From contig JBPOIJ010000035.1 of the NCBI GenBank assembly GCA_052034585.1, positions 98,775 through 162,774 on the forward strand: a DNA stretch of 64,000 bases. The letters are read 5' to 3'. Under the pieces are notes generated by a model. That model saw only the letters and a list, made by a program, of their open reading frames with translations, was not told the DNA's origin and did no database searches. This document shows, piece by piece, positions 33,258-43,058 of the stretch. Position numbers and translations under genes: made by a program. The stretch comes from Xiheimicrobium sp052034585 (lineage in GTDB: Bacteria > Myxococcota > Myxococcia > Myxococcales > Myxococcaceae). Numbering within the stretch: the stretch's first letter is position 1; each line of letters opens with the position of its first letter.

Positions 33258-36200
33258 TCAGCGCCAGATTCGAACGTTGGTTGCATTGTAGTCACCCAAG
33301 AGAAGGTCCGGATTCGAATCGCCATTGATGTCAGTGATTGCAACGGGACGATTGGTGAAGGTCGACGTCGAGGAATAGGTGAAGAGTGAAACGTTGAAGC
33401 GTGGCGTTCCCAAGCCGACCGTGAGGTCGAACGTATTGGCTTGTTGGAACAAGACCCAGCTTCGGTTTGCCTCGGCAACGACGAGATCGTTGATGGGGAG
33501 CGAGGTGGGACCAACATCGCGATTGAGGTTGCCGACCGCAAAATGGGTTCCGAAGTTGCTCGAGCCCATCAACGTGAGCGCGGCGGATGCCGAGCAGGGA
33601 ACTCCACTGTTCGCGGCGCAGCCGCTCACCCCCAAAGGCGAGAAGTCAGAGAAGACGAAGACTGAGTTGGCTGCGGGCCGAGAGACGAGAAGATCCTGAG
33701 CAGTTCCGTTGAGCACGTTCTGATTTCCAACAACGCGAACGCCGAACCCGCTGAGTGTTGCAGCAGTTCCTGTCGACCCCTGCAGGACTGTGTGCGCAGC
33801 AGTCGAAGGAATTGGACTCGAGGGGAAGGACCCGCCGTCTGGCGAAACCTGCATGCCCGAGTAGAGCTGAACGCGTCCGATGACGTCGATTGCGACTGGG
33901 ATCACAAAGTCGCCTCGTCCATCGTTGTTGAAGTCCCCAACATCGCCCATTCCGAAGCGTTCCAGGCCAAAGACGACTCCAGAGCTTGGAAGCGCCATGT
34001 CAGTTGGCCCATCAAACACCCAGTCTGCGGCGCTCGTTGGGACATAGGCTGCACCTGTTCCGGGTTCTGTCGCCGTCGCCGCCGCAAGCCATCCAGCTCG
34101 GCTCTTTCCGCGGAAGACGAACACCTTGCCTCTCGAACCATTCGCGGCGTGCGCGTTGATCATGACCTCGTCGAGGCTGTCGCCGTCGATTGACTTGATG
34201 ATCTTTCCGGCCGACGCAAACCGATCCGTCGCGAGGTCGCCTCGGAACATGATGAATGTCCCTGCTGTCGTTGATAGCGCCGAGCCCGTCGTTCCGAAGT
34301 AGAGGAACGCTCTTCCAACGACAGATGCAGAACCTCGTTGGATGACGAGAAGATCATTCTTGTTCTCAGCCGCGACGTCGCCAACGTTGCCAGCAGTCGA
34401 AACGTCCCAACCGAATTCGCGCCCAACGGTATCAGGTGGCGTAATTTCTTGGCACCCCGTCGCGCACGTGGACTGATCCGCGATGTTCGCACTTCCAGAA
34501 TAGATGAAGACAGAACCGTTGCTGGCGTTGGTCGACGGTGCACCGACGACGATCTCCGGAACGTTGTCGGCGTCGAGGGAACTCTCGGTTGCGAGGCTTC
34601 GACCGAAGGCCGAGCCAGCAGGACCAGTCAGCGTGACCGGCGTCCAGAAGTTCGCGAACCCAGTTGTCGGTGGTGCCTGATAGGCAGAGTAATTCCCGAC
34701 CTCGTCTTTTGCGCGCACTGCGATGTAGTAGGTGTTGAGCGGTGGCAGGGTGATGAGCCGCGTCGTCGGGTTCGTCGCACTCCAAGCCGAATCAGATTCC
34801 GCCTTGCTCGACGCCCCAAAGTAGTCCGCGGCGCTCGCCAACTTGTTGCCCGATGGAAGAACGGAATCGGTGGTCCACCGCACCTCGTAGCCTGCATGGA
34901 CTCCTGCGTCTCCATCGTCGCCTGTTGGTGCCCATGAAAGTGTGACTTCTCCCTTTCGTGTCGAGACGCCAGGAGTTGCAAACGAAGGCGTCACGGAGGG
35001 GGCGTCCGGAGCGATCACGTCGATCGTCATCGTCGATGACCAGTCGAATGTGTTGCCCGCGGGGTCGGTCAACCGAACGATCAGTGCTCCGCTGTCGTTG
35101 TGCGGCAGCGCCAGCTGCGTTGGGCCGACGAAATCCACCGTTTGACCTGCGGTGGTCACTGCCTGCGTCGCGAGGGTGAGCGACTTGAACAGCACGGTGA
35201 CGTTTCCTGGCAAACCAAAGTCAATGGCTTGGACCTGGTCGACACCGAGGCTCACTTGACCGCCCGATGCTGGATCGCCGTCTGCGAAATACCCTGCGAC
35301 GCCAGTCTCAACGTTACGGTTGCCGGCGACTGCCACGACGAAGTTCGCGCTCGCTGCGGCGCGTACGACTCCGCCAATTCGCACCGACGTGAGGGTGGGC
35401 GCGTCGAGATCGACGCGGAAGTCGGCGTTTGTTGGGGGAGACGACCCTCCGTTGATCACCTGCACCCGCCACGTCTCGCCGTCGCTGACCGCGACGTTCG
35501 TGAAGGACAGGTTTCCGCTGCCGTCGGTCGTGCCCGGGATGGCGGTCCCAGCGGTTGGTGCGATTCTCTGCAGACTCGCGGCTCGACCAGTCGAGCAGTT
35601 GCTCGTCTGGGCCTGAAGGCTCGCGATGAGTCCGTTGTTGCCAGACAACATCGAAGTGTTGCTGCGATTGAACCAGGTTCCGTTGCTGTTGAGGAAGCCG
35701 TTGCTGACGCTCAGCCCACAGTCATTGGAATTCACGACGACGCCGGTCACCGAGCAACTTGCCGGGTTTCCCGCGGCATCCGTCAGAGTTGCCGACACGT
35801 CCTGCGTCCCATTTTGGTAGGTGAGAGAGCCGGACGCGGTCGTTCCATTCACAGTGAGAGCGCCGCGAGTTCCACCAAGCGACGACGAAACCGTGACCAA
35901 TCGAGTGTCTGCGTCGGTGACGTTGAGGGACGTCGTGATGCTGACTGTACCGTACTGCATCGTCGTTCCCGGAACGGGAGCAGTGAAGGTGCAAGTCGGG
36001 GCGACGAGGTCGATGGTGAGTGTTCGCGCAGGCAGGTTGGCCTGGTTCCCCGAGCCGTCTCGACAAGTTGCGCTCAGCGCCCACGACCCAGCACCGCTGA
36101 TGCCAGAGAGGGCGACGGCGGCCTGATGTTGTGCCCCTGAAGGCGTTGCGGTGCCAGTGATGGTGCTCGTGCCGACGAGCGAAGCAGCAACCCCGCCTGT

Positions 36201-38696
36201 ACCGACGTCGGCCGAGGTGGTGACGAGCGCTGTGAGCACGCCTCCGGGCACGTCAGCGATGTTGAGGGTCGTCGCCGTCGGCGATGCAAGCGTGCACGTC
36301 GGGAGGACCTTGTCATAGCGCACGTTGATCGCGGCCGGATCGGCGGCACCAGAATAGACGTTCTTGTTACCCGCTCGGTCGGTGAGTTCGACGAAGAACG
36401 AGTAGTCCGTCTCATCGATCAGACCCTGTGTGAGATTCACCGTCACGAGCCCTGCCGTGAAAGAGACGTCTGCAAGTTGGTTGACGGCGTTCTGAGGCAC
36501 TCCACCAACAACGGGCCTGACAAGCACTGGAGTCGTCGATGAGAGGGTCGACAGGTCTACATCGCGGCAGGCAGGGTTGAGCGCGAACTGGATACGAGGT
36601 GGGCTGGTGCCGAGCTCGCTCGCGTTGAGTTTTCCGTCCATGTTCGAGTCTTGCGGGAATCGAAGCGAGCCGGCGGTGAGGCACGGGCGAACCCCATCGA
36701 CAGAGACGGCGACCGGAGGTGACTCGTTCGTTGTGCTGCCTGAGATGACGACAACCTTGATGCTGTACGTGCCGTTCGGGAAGGTGAAGCTGGAGACGGG
36801 GCTCACGACGCCAGAGGGTGGCAAGCGGTACCAACCGGTTCCGCACTCAGCCGTTGCTTGATGCTGCGCCATGGGCGGATCGATCTCGGTCGCCTGCGTC
36901 GTGCAGACATCAACACGACCACCCATCGGTACTCGCGCGTTGAAAGTGAGGATTCGCTGAACACCAGCTGTGTTGGGATCGAGATCGGATGCGGAGGTGA
37001 TTGACGCCTGCGTCTGACCCGTTGGAACTGTTGGGTTGGTGATGACTGGACCATCGAGGTCAATCGTCGTGGAGACCTCTGTCCAGTCCGTGCCAGCGTC
37101 ATTTCGGTTGTCGAGCTCGGCACGGAAGATCCAATCACCGCTCATGACCGGAGTGTTGAACGTCGCAGTGCCTTGGCTCTGCAGAACAGAGGTCGACAGC
37201 AGGGAGTATGCGCCGACACCTCCATCAGCTCCAACGGGCGCGCGGAGCAGCCGCGCCGAAAGACCGCTGCAGAACGCACGGCTCGCTGTCTCGAATGAGT
37301 AGAGGCCCGAAGTCGTCTGCGGCGCCGTGATCAGCGTCGGGTTCGAGCTGGGCCGAGTGAAGGCGATTCCGCAGGTCGCGCTGGTCACCACCACATCGAT
37401 TCGTGCACTGCCGACGTTGCCGGCAGCGTCAGCAACCTCGACGATGACTCCGTATGAACCGTCGGTCGCAAAGGGGACGGTGAGCATCGCGGACCCGTTC
37501 GTGACGGGCGCGCAGTCGACCTGAGTTCGTGAGGTTCCGACGACGCGGAACGCACAGGCCGTTTGCCCGCCGCCGGTCACGGACACCGTGACGTCAAGAC
37601 TGCTTCTGTTGACAGCGACAGGCCCGCCGTCGGCAGACGCGGTCGGCGACGTGATGGTCACCACGGGAGGATCGAAGTCGACCGGCACCGTTCGCGTTCC
37701 GTTCGTGACGATGCACGGGTTCCCGTTCGAGTCGGTGCCCTCGAGGATGATCGGGTACGACTGCGTTCCGGTGGCTGGAACGGTGAAGTCGGCCGACGCG
37801 TTGGCCATCGCGTTCAGGTCGATCGTTCGCGTCTCGTTCCCCAAGCGGAAGCGGGCGGTCTGCGCCATGCCCGCCGTTCGCGTCGCCGTCGCACGAATCT
37901 GGAAACCGGCGGTCGCGCTGTCGGCGTCATCGGCGAGCCCACGCGGTGCTTCCGAGGTGGTGTTCTCGATGGTGCAATTGGCCACCCGCGCGATGCTGAT
38001 CGAAGGAGGCGTCGGGCACATCGCCGTCTGCGTCCCACGCGTGACCACCACGCCCGCGACCGTGAAGGTTCCGTCCGCCGTCGGACCAGGCACTGCGATC
38101 GTCGCCGTCTCGTTCATGATCGGGGCGCTCGCGGGGTTCGAGTTCGTCGCTGACAACGCCGCGCCCGTACCGTTCATCGTCGTCACTGTGAGCTGAACCG
38201 GGGTTCCCGGGGGCAGTTCGGCCGCGGTGAGTTTGAAGTCGTTGTTCGTGTCCTGCGGGAAGGTGCACGCCATCACGGTCGGCGGCGGCGTCACGTTGCT
38301 CTTCGCCGTCACCACGATCGTCGCGGGCGCCGCATTCCCGGCGCAGTTCGCCTCCGCCACCGTCACTCGCAGCGCGTTCTCTCCGGCGGCGAGCATCACG
38401 TTCATGAACGTCGCCTTGTCGGCGTCGGCCGTTCCGTTCAGCGCGCCACCAAACTCGGTCGCGCCCGGCCCGCGGATCTCGAGCCGCGCGGTCCCGATGT
38501 TCACCGGCATGCCGCTGCGCGACAGGCTCACCTGCACGTTCGAGCTCTGCTCCACCATCGCCCCATCGACCGGCGCGACGTAGGTGACGACGAGGTTGCT
38601 CGTGTCACACTCCTTGCCAGGGCACTGACAGCCCTGCACCGACATCGCCGCCGCCGCCAGCACCACTCCCGCTCGAAACGAAACCCACCGATTCAT
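33258..38696 (-). CDS. Giant lipoprotein with Ig-like repeats, FN3 and FG-GAP propeller
   Basis: 1812 residues. MNRWVSFRAGVVLAAAAMSVQGC is a lipoprotein signal. Residues about 30-1240 are a chain of Ig-like or big-repeat domains (recurring VDFDPPVVTITSP, IDLDGPVITNP, VRVDLDAPTLTSV). An FN3 domain follows (about 1245-1350, EVTLSWAPTGDDGDAG..., NTYYIAVRAKDEVGNYSAY). The last 450 residues are FG-GAP repeats forming a beta-propeller, with LDADNVPEIVVGAP and DINGDSNPDLLLGDY as calcium-binding type blades. It should sit on the outer surface as an adhesin-like protein. The first 1 kb is GC-rich like the genome, while the rest is visibly lower. It lies 39 bases after a pqqD-like gene. Confidence 0.88.
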   Translation of the reverse strand: MNRWVSFRAGVVLAAAAMSVQGCQCPGKECDTSNLVVTYVAPVDGAMVEQSSNVQVSLSRSGMPVNIGTARLEIRGPGATEFGGALNGTADADKATFMNVMLAAGENALRVTVAEANCAGNAAPATIVVTAKSNVTPPPTVMACTFPQDTNNDFKLTAAELPPGTPVQLTVTTMNGTGAALSATNSNPASAPIMNETATIAVPGPTADGTFTVAGVVVTRGTQTAMCPTPPSISIARVANCTIENTTSEAPRGLADDADSATAGFQIRATATRTAGMAQTARFRLGNETRTIDLNAMANASADFTVPATGTQSYPIILEGTDSNGNPCIVTNGTRTVPVDFDPPVVTITSPTASADGGPVAVNRSSLDVTVSVTGGGQTACAFRVVGTSRTQVDCAPVTNGSAMLTVPFATDGSYGVIVEVADAAGNVGSARIDVVVTSATCGIAFTRPSSNPTLITAPQTTSGLYSFETASRAFCSGLSARLLRAPVGADGGVGAYSLLSTSVLQSQGTATFNTPVMSGDWIFRAELDNRNDAGTDWTEVSTTIDLDGPVITNPTVPTGQTQASITSASDLDPNTAGVQRILTFNARVPMGGRVDVCTTQATEIDPPMAQHQATAECGTGWYRLPPSGVVSPVSSFTFPNGTYSIKVVVISGSTTNESPPVAVSVDGVRPCLTAGSLRFPQDSNMDGKLNASELGTSPPRIQFALNPACRDVDLSTLSSTTPVLVRPVVGGVPQNAVNQLADVSFTAGLVTVNLTQGLIDETDYSFFVELTDRAGNKNVYSGAADPAAINVRYDKVLPTCTLASPTATTLNIADVPGGVLTALVTTSADVGTGGVAASLVGTSTITGTATPSGAQHQAAVALSGISGAGSWALSATCRDGSGNQANLPARTLTIDLVAPTCTFTAPVPGTTMQYGTVSITTSLNVTDADTRLVTVSSSLGGTRGALTVNGTTASGSLTYQNGTQDVSATLTDAAGNPASCSVTGVVVNSNDCGLSVSNGFLNSNGTWFNRSNTSMLSGNNGLIASLQAQTSNCSTGRAASLQRIAPTAGTAIPGTTDGSGNLSFTNVAVSDGETWRVQVINGGSSPPTNADFRVDLDAPTLTSVRIGGVVRAAASANFVVAVAGNRNVETGVAGYFADGDPASGGQVSLGVDQVQAIDFGLPGNVTVLFKSLTLATQAVTTAGQTVDFVGPTQLALPHNDSGALIVRLTDPAGNTFDWSSTMTIDVIAPDAPSVTPSFATPGVSTRKGEVTLSWAPTGDDGDAGVHAGYEVRWTTDSVLPSGNKLASAADYFGASSKAESDSAWSATNPTTRLITLPPLNTYYIAVRAKDEVGNYSAYQAPPTTGFANFWTPVTLTGPAGSAFGRSLATESSLDADNVPEIVVGAPSTNASNGSVFIYSGSANIADQSTCATGCQEITPPDTVGREFGWDVSTAGNVGDVAAENKNDLLVIQRGSASVVGRAFLYFGTTGSALSTTAGTFIMFRGDLATDRFASAGKIIKSIDGDSLDEVMINAHAANGSRGKVFVFRGKSRAGWLAAATATEPGTGAAYVPTSAADWVFDGPTDMALPSSGVVFGLERFGMGDVGDFNNDGRGDFVIPVAIDVIGRVQLYSGMQVSPDGGSFPSSPIPSTAAHTVLQGSTGTAATLSGFGVRVVGNQNVLNGTAQDLLVSRPAANSVFVFSDFSPLGVSGCAANSGVPCSASAALTLMGSSNFGTHFAVGNLNRDVGPTSLPINDLVVAEANRSWVLFQQANTFDLTVGLGTPRFNVSLFTYSSTSTFTNRPVAITDINGDSNPDLLLGDYNATNVRIWR

Positions 38697-38735
38697 GCGC
38701 ACATCTCCCTTGGTGCTCCACACCCCGGGTCGGAT

Positions 38736-39044
38736 TCACCCGACCGTCAGCACCTGCTTGCCCAACAGCAACTCGATGAACTGCCTCGTGTCCGCCTCTG
38801 CAACCTCGCGAGACACCTCGAACTCTTGAACCAAGACCTCGACGATGGCGCCGAGGCTTCGCGACCCGTCAACCAGCTCGATGATCCGCTCCCCAACCTC
38901 CGACACCGACCCGTCGGAGGCTTCGAACGTATGCAAGCGGTCGTCCGGAGTCGCCGCCATGTACCGGCCACCCACCCGCTGGACGGCGGTCTCGGGGTTC
39001 ACGCGAACCACGCTGCTCAGGGTCAAACCGACCGTCACGTCCAT
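38736..39044 (-). CDS. PqqD-like RRE protein
   Basis: 102 residues. GERIIELVDGSRSLGAIVEVLVQEFEVSREVAEADTRQFIELLLGK fits the PqqD fold, the winged-helix RiPP recognition element that binds leader peptides and hands them to modifying enzymes. GGGGAGC precedes the ATG. No radical SAM or other RiPP enzyme lies in the window, so its client is unknown; stand-alone PqqD-like proteins are also found with PEP-CTERM- or surface-protein genes. It leads an apparent operon of lipoprotein, Cys-rich micro-ORF and glycosyltransferase. Confidence 0.82.
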   Translation of the reverse strand: MDVTVGLTLSSVVRVNPETAVQRVGGRYMAATPDDRLHTFEASDGSVSEVGERIIELVDGSRSLGAIVEVLVQEFEVSREVAEADTRQFIELLLGKQVLTVG

Positions 39045-39211
39045 GCTCCCCGCTCAACGAACTTCCGAGGGTTGTTGGCTCGCCCAGGACCACTCCCGGC
39101 AGAGCGTCGGCCTCGCATCCGTGTAGTCCGATGGGCTGGGTGGGGCAAGCCCCGGGTCTCGCCGCCTCCCAGGGTGTTCCTCGACCCGCGTCAGGGACGC
39201 GGCGACCCAGC

Positions 39212-40126
39212 TCAGCGCAAGCCGCCGGCGTCGACCGCGAGCGCCGCGAACAAGCCCGTCAGGTAGAGGAGCGAGACGCCGAAGAGCTTCCGCGCCCACC
39301 GATCACCGAGCGCCTTCTGCCACCCCTCGACCGCGACCCAGAAGAAGCCGGCGCCGAGCACCAGCGCCACCACGAGGTAGAGCCAGCCCGCCACGCCGAC
39401 CGCGACCGGCAGCACCGACGTCGGCAGCAGCCCGAGGAGATAGAGGACCGCCTGCCGCCGCGCGACGTGATCTCCTCTCTCCAGCGGCACCGAGGTGAGC
39501 CCGGCCGCGCGATACTCCGCCTTGCGGAACAGCGCGATCGCGAGGAAGTGGGGGAGCTGCCAGAAGAAGAGAATCCCGAAGAGGACCAGCCCCGGCGTCT
39601 CGATGCGGCCGGTCGCTGCCGTCCACCCCATCAACGGAGGCAACGCTCCGGGCACCGCGCCCGCCACCATCGCCCAACGCGTCCGCTTCTTCATCGGGGT
39701 GTACACGAGCACGTAGCTCGCGATCGCGATCGTCCCCAGCACGCCCGTGACCACGTTCACCGCGAGGAACAGCACCGGCAACGACACCACCGTCAGCACT
39801 CCGGCGAAGATGAGCGCGGTCAGTGGCTCGAGGCGCTGCTGGGGGAGCGGACGAACGGCAGTGCGCGCCATGTACCGGTCGGACTCGCGCTCCAAGAAGC
39901 AGTTGAACGCGTTCGCGGCCCCCACCGTGCCGGCGGTCGCCAGGAGCGCGACGACCCAGCGCCACACCGGCACCTCCGTCTGGCTCAGCCACAGCCCACC
40001 CGCAACCGTGAACATCACCTGCGCCGAGAGCCGAGGCTTGGTGAGCGAGAGGAGGTCCTTCAGAAAGCCCGTCAGTGACCGCTCGCCCTTGCTGGCGCCG
40101 ACGACGAGCGGCTGGGACGAGGACAT
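39212..40126 (-). CDS. ctaB: Protoheme IX farnesyltransferase
   Basis: Converts protoheme to heme O for cytochrome oxidases. 304 residues, eight to nine helices. The first Asp-rich motif is NAFNCFLERESDRYMART with the NxxxDxxxD Mg-pyrophosphate site; YTPMKKRTRW is the second conserved loop, and FFWQLPHFLAIALFRKAEY the third. The ATG at 40126 was preferred to a TTG four codons before. No ctaA or oxidase subunits are in the window, so its partners lie elsewhere. It is convergent with nothing; the next gene upstream is a TPR protein in the same direction. Confidence 0.95.
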   Translation of the reverse strand: MSSSQPLVVGASKGERSLTGFLKDLLSLTKPRLSAQVMFTVAGGLWLSQTEVPVWRWVVALLATAGTVGAANAFNCFLERESDRYMARTAVRPLPQQRLEPLTALIFAGVLTVVSLPVLFLAVNVVTGVLGTIAIASYVLVYTPMKKRTRWAMVAGAVPGALPPLMGWTAATGRIETPGLVLFGILFFWQLPHFLAIALFRKAEYRAAGLTSVPLERGDHVARRQAVLYLLGLLPTSVLPVAVGVAGWLYLVVALVLGAGFFWVAVEGWQKALGDRWARKLFGVSLLYLTGLFAALAVDAGGLR

Positions 40127-40189
40127 CGGGCGCTCCAAAGGGAGAAGACCGCGGGGCTCATAGCGACGCTTGCTCGGCCTGACAAGCCG

Positions 40190-40207
40190 TCCCTCCTCCC
40201 GGAGGGA
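40190..40207. terminator. Seven-base-pair hairpin between the TPR gene and ctaB
   Basis: TCCCTCC pairs with GGAGGGA around TCCC, 49 bases past the TPR gene stop on the minus strand. It is stable but has no T-run, so terminator or mRNA 3'-end role is uncertain. Confidence 0.4.
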
Positions 40208-40255
40208 GCGCCGTCGATCTCCTGCTCGATGGAGAGGCGACCGAGCTCGCTCGGC

Positions 40256-42703
40256 TCAGGTCCCCGAGAGCGGCTTCAGCTCAGCGAAGCACTCGCGCGA
40301 GAGATCGCCCTTCGGGTCGAGCTTCACGTACTCGGCGGCGATGCGCTTGATCAGTTCCTTGTCGGCGGGCTGGTTTTCCTTCACCAGGAAGCGCCCGTAG
40401 TGGCAGTAGGCCTGCGCGAACTCCTTGTCGGCGTTGAGCGCCTTCTCGTACGAGGTGCGGGCCTTGTCCTTCACGCCCATCTGCTCGAAGGTGATGGCGA
40501 GGTCGTCGTACGCAATGGCCGACATCGCGGGCTCGGAGAAGTAGTCAGCCGCGGCGCGATCGAACAGCTCCGCCGCGCGCTTGGGGTCCTTCTTGTCGTC
40601 GCGGTAGATGCGCGCGAGGAGGTAGCGGGCCTCGCCGTTCTTCTGCTTCTGATCTTCCGACGCCTTCTCCAGGGTCTGCCGCGCGTCTTCGACCTTCTTC
40701 TGGCGGTACTGGGCCTGACCCAACATCGAGAGCAGCTTGGGCGACCCCGGAACGAGCCCGAGCGCCTTCTTGAGCGCGTCCTCTGCCTGCGGCTCGCCGC
40801 CCTTCTTCTTGAGGTAAATCTTGGCGAGTTCGACGTGGTAGGTCGCGACCGTGTTTTCGATCTCGATCGCCTTCTTCATCTCACCGGCGGCCTCGTCGTA
40901 CTTCGTCTGAGCAGCTGGCTCTTCCTGGTTCATCACGCTGGCTTCCCAGAACAGGCGCTTGCCCTTGATGAGGTAGAGCTCAGGGTTCGTCTTGTCCTTG
41001 TCGAAGGCCTCGCGTTCCTGGTTCGAGACGTCCTTCGCGGCCTTCGCCTTGTCGGCGGTGACGCCGGTGCCTTCCTCGAGCTCCTTGCGGAACTTCTCGT
41101 CGGTGTAGAGCGGGATGTCGGCCGAGGCGCGGGAGATGAGAAGGGCACGCACCATGTTCGCCTGGGCGAGCTGGCGAGGTGAGGCGGGTGGGCTGAGGTC
41201 TTCGAGGCTCTTGATGTACTTCGCGGCGTTGACGTACCCGCGGGCCGGCTCGGGCTGATCGAGGATCAGCAGCGCGGTGCCGAGGAGCGCGTCGGGGTGC
41301 GAGTTCTTCGTGTAGCGCAGCGCGCTGTTGAAGTGGCCGAGCGCCGAGGCGGTGTTCCCACGCCGCCGCTGGAGGTTGCCGAGGCCGATGTACACGCGCG
41401 GATCGTCGGGCGAGACGTTCTGCGCCTTCTCGTAGGACTCTCGAGCGCGCTCGAGATCGCCCTGCGACATCTGGAGGAGGCCGAGCGTCATGTACAGCTG
41501 CGCCGACCGCCGGTTCTCGGCTTCAGCCTTCTTCACTCGATCTTCGATGAGGCGGAGCCCCTCGGCGCCCTTGCCCGAGTAGTACTGGAGGAGCGACTCG
41601 GCGGAGTACTGGTACGAGAGGTTCTCCTCGTCACCCGACTCCTTGCCTTCCTTGAGGTGCTCCTCGGCGCGCCGCTTGATGTCGTCGTCGTGTTGATGCT
41701 CGCCCCAACGCACCGTGTACGCATAGGCGAGGATGCGATGCGCGAGCCCGGAGCTCGGATCCTGATCGAGCGCCTGTTCGGCCGCCTTGCACGCTTCCGT
41801 GTACGAGGCGAAGGTGTCGGTCTTGAGCAGGTCCTTCGCGGTGGTGACCAGCCGCTTGACCTCCCGCTTCTGCCGAGCGCGCCACTGACCCACGCCGTAG
41901 TAGGCGCCCGCGGCGATCGGCACCGCGAAGATGAGCATGAAGAAGAGCGCCTTCGCGAGGCCGTGCGGGTCCTTCTTCTTCTTCTTCCGGCTCGAGGGAA
42001 TCGACGAGAGCTCGGAGGAGATCTCGTTGACCTCACTCACCTCGGAGATGGACGACTCCTCGGGCTCGAATGCTGGCCGGCGCTGCTGGGCGGCGGGCCG
42101 CTGCTGAGTCGGCTGGGTGCGGCGGGTCGGCTGAGCGGTTCGCGGCGGGAGCTGATTCGGGGCCGTGTCGTGCCCGACCTGCACCGAAGGGGCTTGAGGA
42201 ACGCCGTTGGTGGGGACCTGCTGAACGACGACGGGCTGCTGCACCACCACGGGCGGAGGCGGAGGGGCCGCGGGCTTGGGCGCCTCGACGCCCAGCTCCT
42301 TCATGACCTGCGCGGTGTCTCCGTCGGCTGGGTCGGCGTCGAACGCCTTGAGGATCGTGCCCTTCGCCGTCTCTCGTTCGCCGCCCTTCCACTGCAGCTG
42401 GGCGGTGAGTCGGAGCGCGAACTTATCGGTCGGCACCACCTGCAACGCACCCTGGAGCTCTTCGAGGGCCTTCTTGTCTTTCCCCTGATCCGCGTAGACG
42501 CGGGCGAGCAGGACGCGTGGGTCGGCGAGGGTGGGGTGGGCCTTGACGCCCTTCTTGCACACCACCATCGCTTCCATGTACCGGCCCATCGCGAGGTAGG
42601 CCTCGGCCAGCGGCTTGTAGGCCTGCGACGCCGGATCAGTAGCGAAGGCTGCTTCAAGCTTCGCGAGCTCGGCCGGGCTCAACGTCTTCGTCGAAGGAGG
42701 CAT
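40256..42703 (-). CDS. TPR-rich single-pass membrane protein
   Basis: About 815 residues. N-terminal TPRs (AYKPLAEAYLAMGRYMEAMVVCKKG) are followed by a Pro/Gln-rich linker (about 135-220) and an acidic Ser patch (SSISEVSEVNEISSELSS). Then come KKKKK and one membrane helix near 250-270 (ALFFMLIFAVPIAAGAYYG). The remaining 500 residues hold many TPRs. Such proteins scaffold complexes, for instance in envelope biogenesis or motility; no catalytic motif is seen. The start at 42703 is the first ATG, but a GTG at 42727 with AAGG upstream is possible. Downstream ctaB is 130 bases off. Confidence 0.8.
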   Translation of the reverse strand: MPPSTKTLSPAELAKLEAAFATDPASQAYKPLAEAYLAMGRYMEAMVVCKKGVKAHPTLADPRVLLARVYADQGKDKKALEELQGALQVVPTDKFALRLTAQLQWKGGERETAKGTILKAFDADPADGDTAQVMKELGVEAPKPAAPPPPPVVVQQPVVVQQVPTNGVPQAPSVQVGHDTAPNQLPPRTAQPTRRTQPTQQRPAAQQRRPAFEPEESSISEVSEVNEISSELSSIPSSRKKKKKDPHGLAKALFFMLIFAVPIAAGAYYGVGQWRARQKREVKRLVTTAKDLLKTDTFASYTEACKAAEQALDQDPSSGLAHRILAYAYTVRWGEHQHDDDIKRRAEEHLKEGKESGDEENLSYQYSAESLLQYYSGKGAEGLRLIEDRVKKAEAENRRSAQLYMTLGLLQMSQGDLERARESYEKAQNVSPDDPRVYIGLGNLQRRRGNTASALGHFNSALRYTKNSHPDALLGTALLILDQPEPARGYVNAAKYIKSLEDLSPPASPRQLAQANMVRALLISRASADIPLYTDEKFRKELEEGTGVTADKAKAAKDVSNQEREAFDKDKTNPELYLIKGKRLFWEASVMNQEEPAAQTKYDEAAGEMKKAIEIENTVATYHVELAKIYLKKKGGEPQAEDALKKALGLVPGSPKLLSMLGQAQYRQKKVEDARQTLEKASEDQKQKNGEARYLLARIYRDDKKDPKRAAELFDRAAADYFSEPAMSAIAYDDLAITFEQMGVKDKARTSYEKALNADKEFAQAYCHYGRFLVKENQPADKELIKRIAAEYVKLDPKGDLSRECFAELKPLSGT

Positions 42704-42918
42704 CTGGAGAGCGGCAGTTTCTGGCACCCGACCTTGGGTCAGTCAAATGCCAAAGTCAGGCGTGAGGGGTGACGTTCAGCGAGGGCGGAAGTGTAGCGGA
42801 CTGCGCGCGACTTGCGTGGACTGAATCACGCGCTTCGTTCGCGGTGGGACGTTGCTTGACACCTTGGGGAGCGTCACATAGTCAGCCCCGCGCCGCGGCG
42901 TCGTCAGAGAGTTCATCT

Positions 42919-42991
<73 letters not shown>

Positions 42992-43007
42992 CAGCCACGG
43001 CACGAAG

Positions 43008-43040
43008 AAGCCCCGCCGGTCGAGAGACCGAGCGGGGCTT
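43008..43040. terminator. Strong hairpin after tRNA-Ala, probably bidirectional
   Basis: AAGCCCCGC...GCGGGGCTT forms a long stem with inner GGTC/GACC around a GAGA tetraloop. It ends 17 bases after the tRNA and 18 bases before the convergent zinc-ribbon gene stop. The ends carry AA and TT but no real T-run. Confidence 0.65.
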
Positions 43041-43058
43041 CGAGTTTCCAGAGACGTC

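Noticed and set aside
31578..39044. A complete RiPP gene cluster
   Set aside because: Only an RRE and two Cys-rich frames are present. No radical SAM, YcaO, lanthipeptide synthetase, leader-type precursor or dedicated transporter is seen, so only a weaker claim is made.
40190..40207. Riboswitch before ctaB or the TPR gene
   Set aside because: Only a simple seven-pair hairpin, no multi-helix conserved core, and it lies after rather than before the nearer gene.
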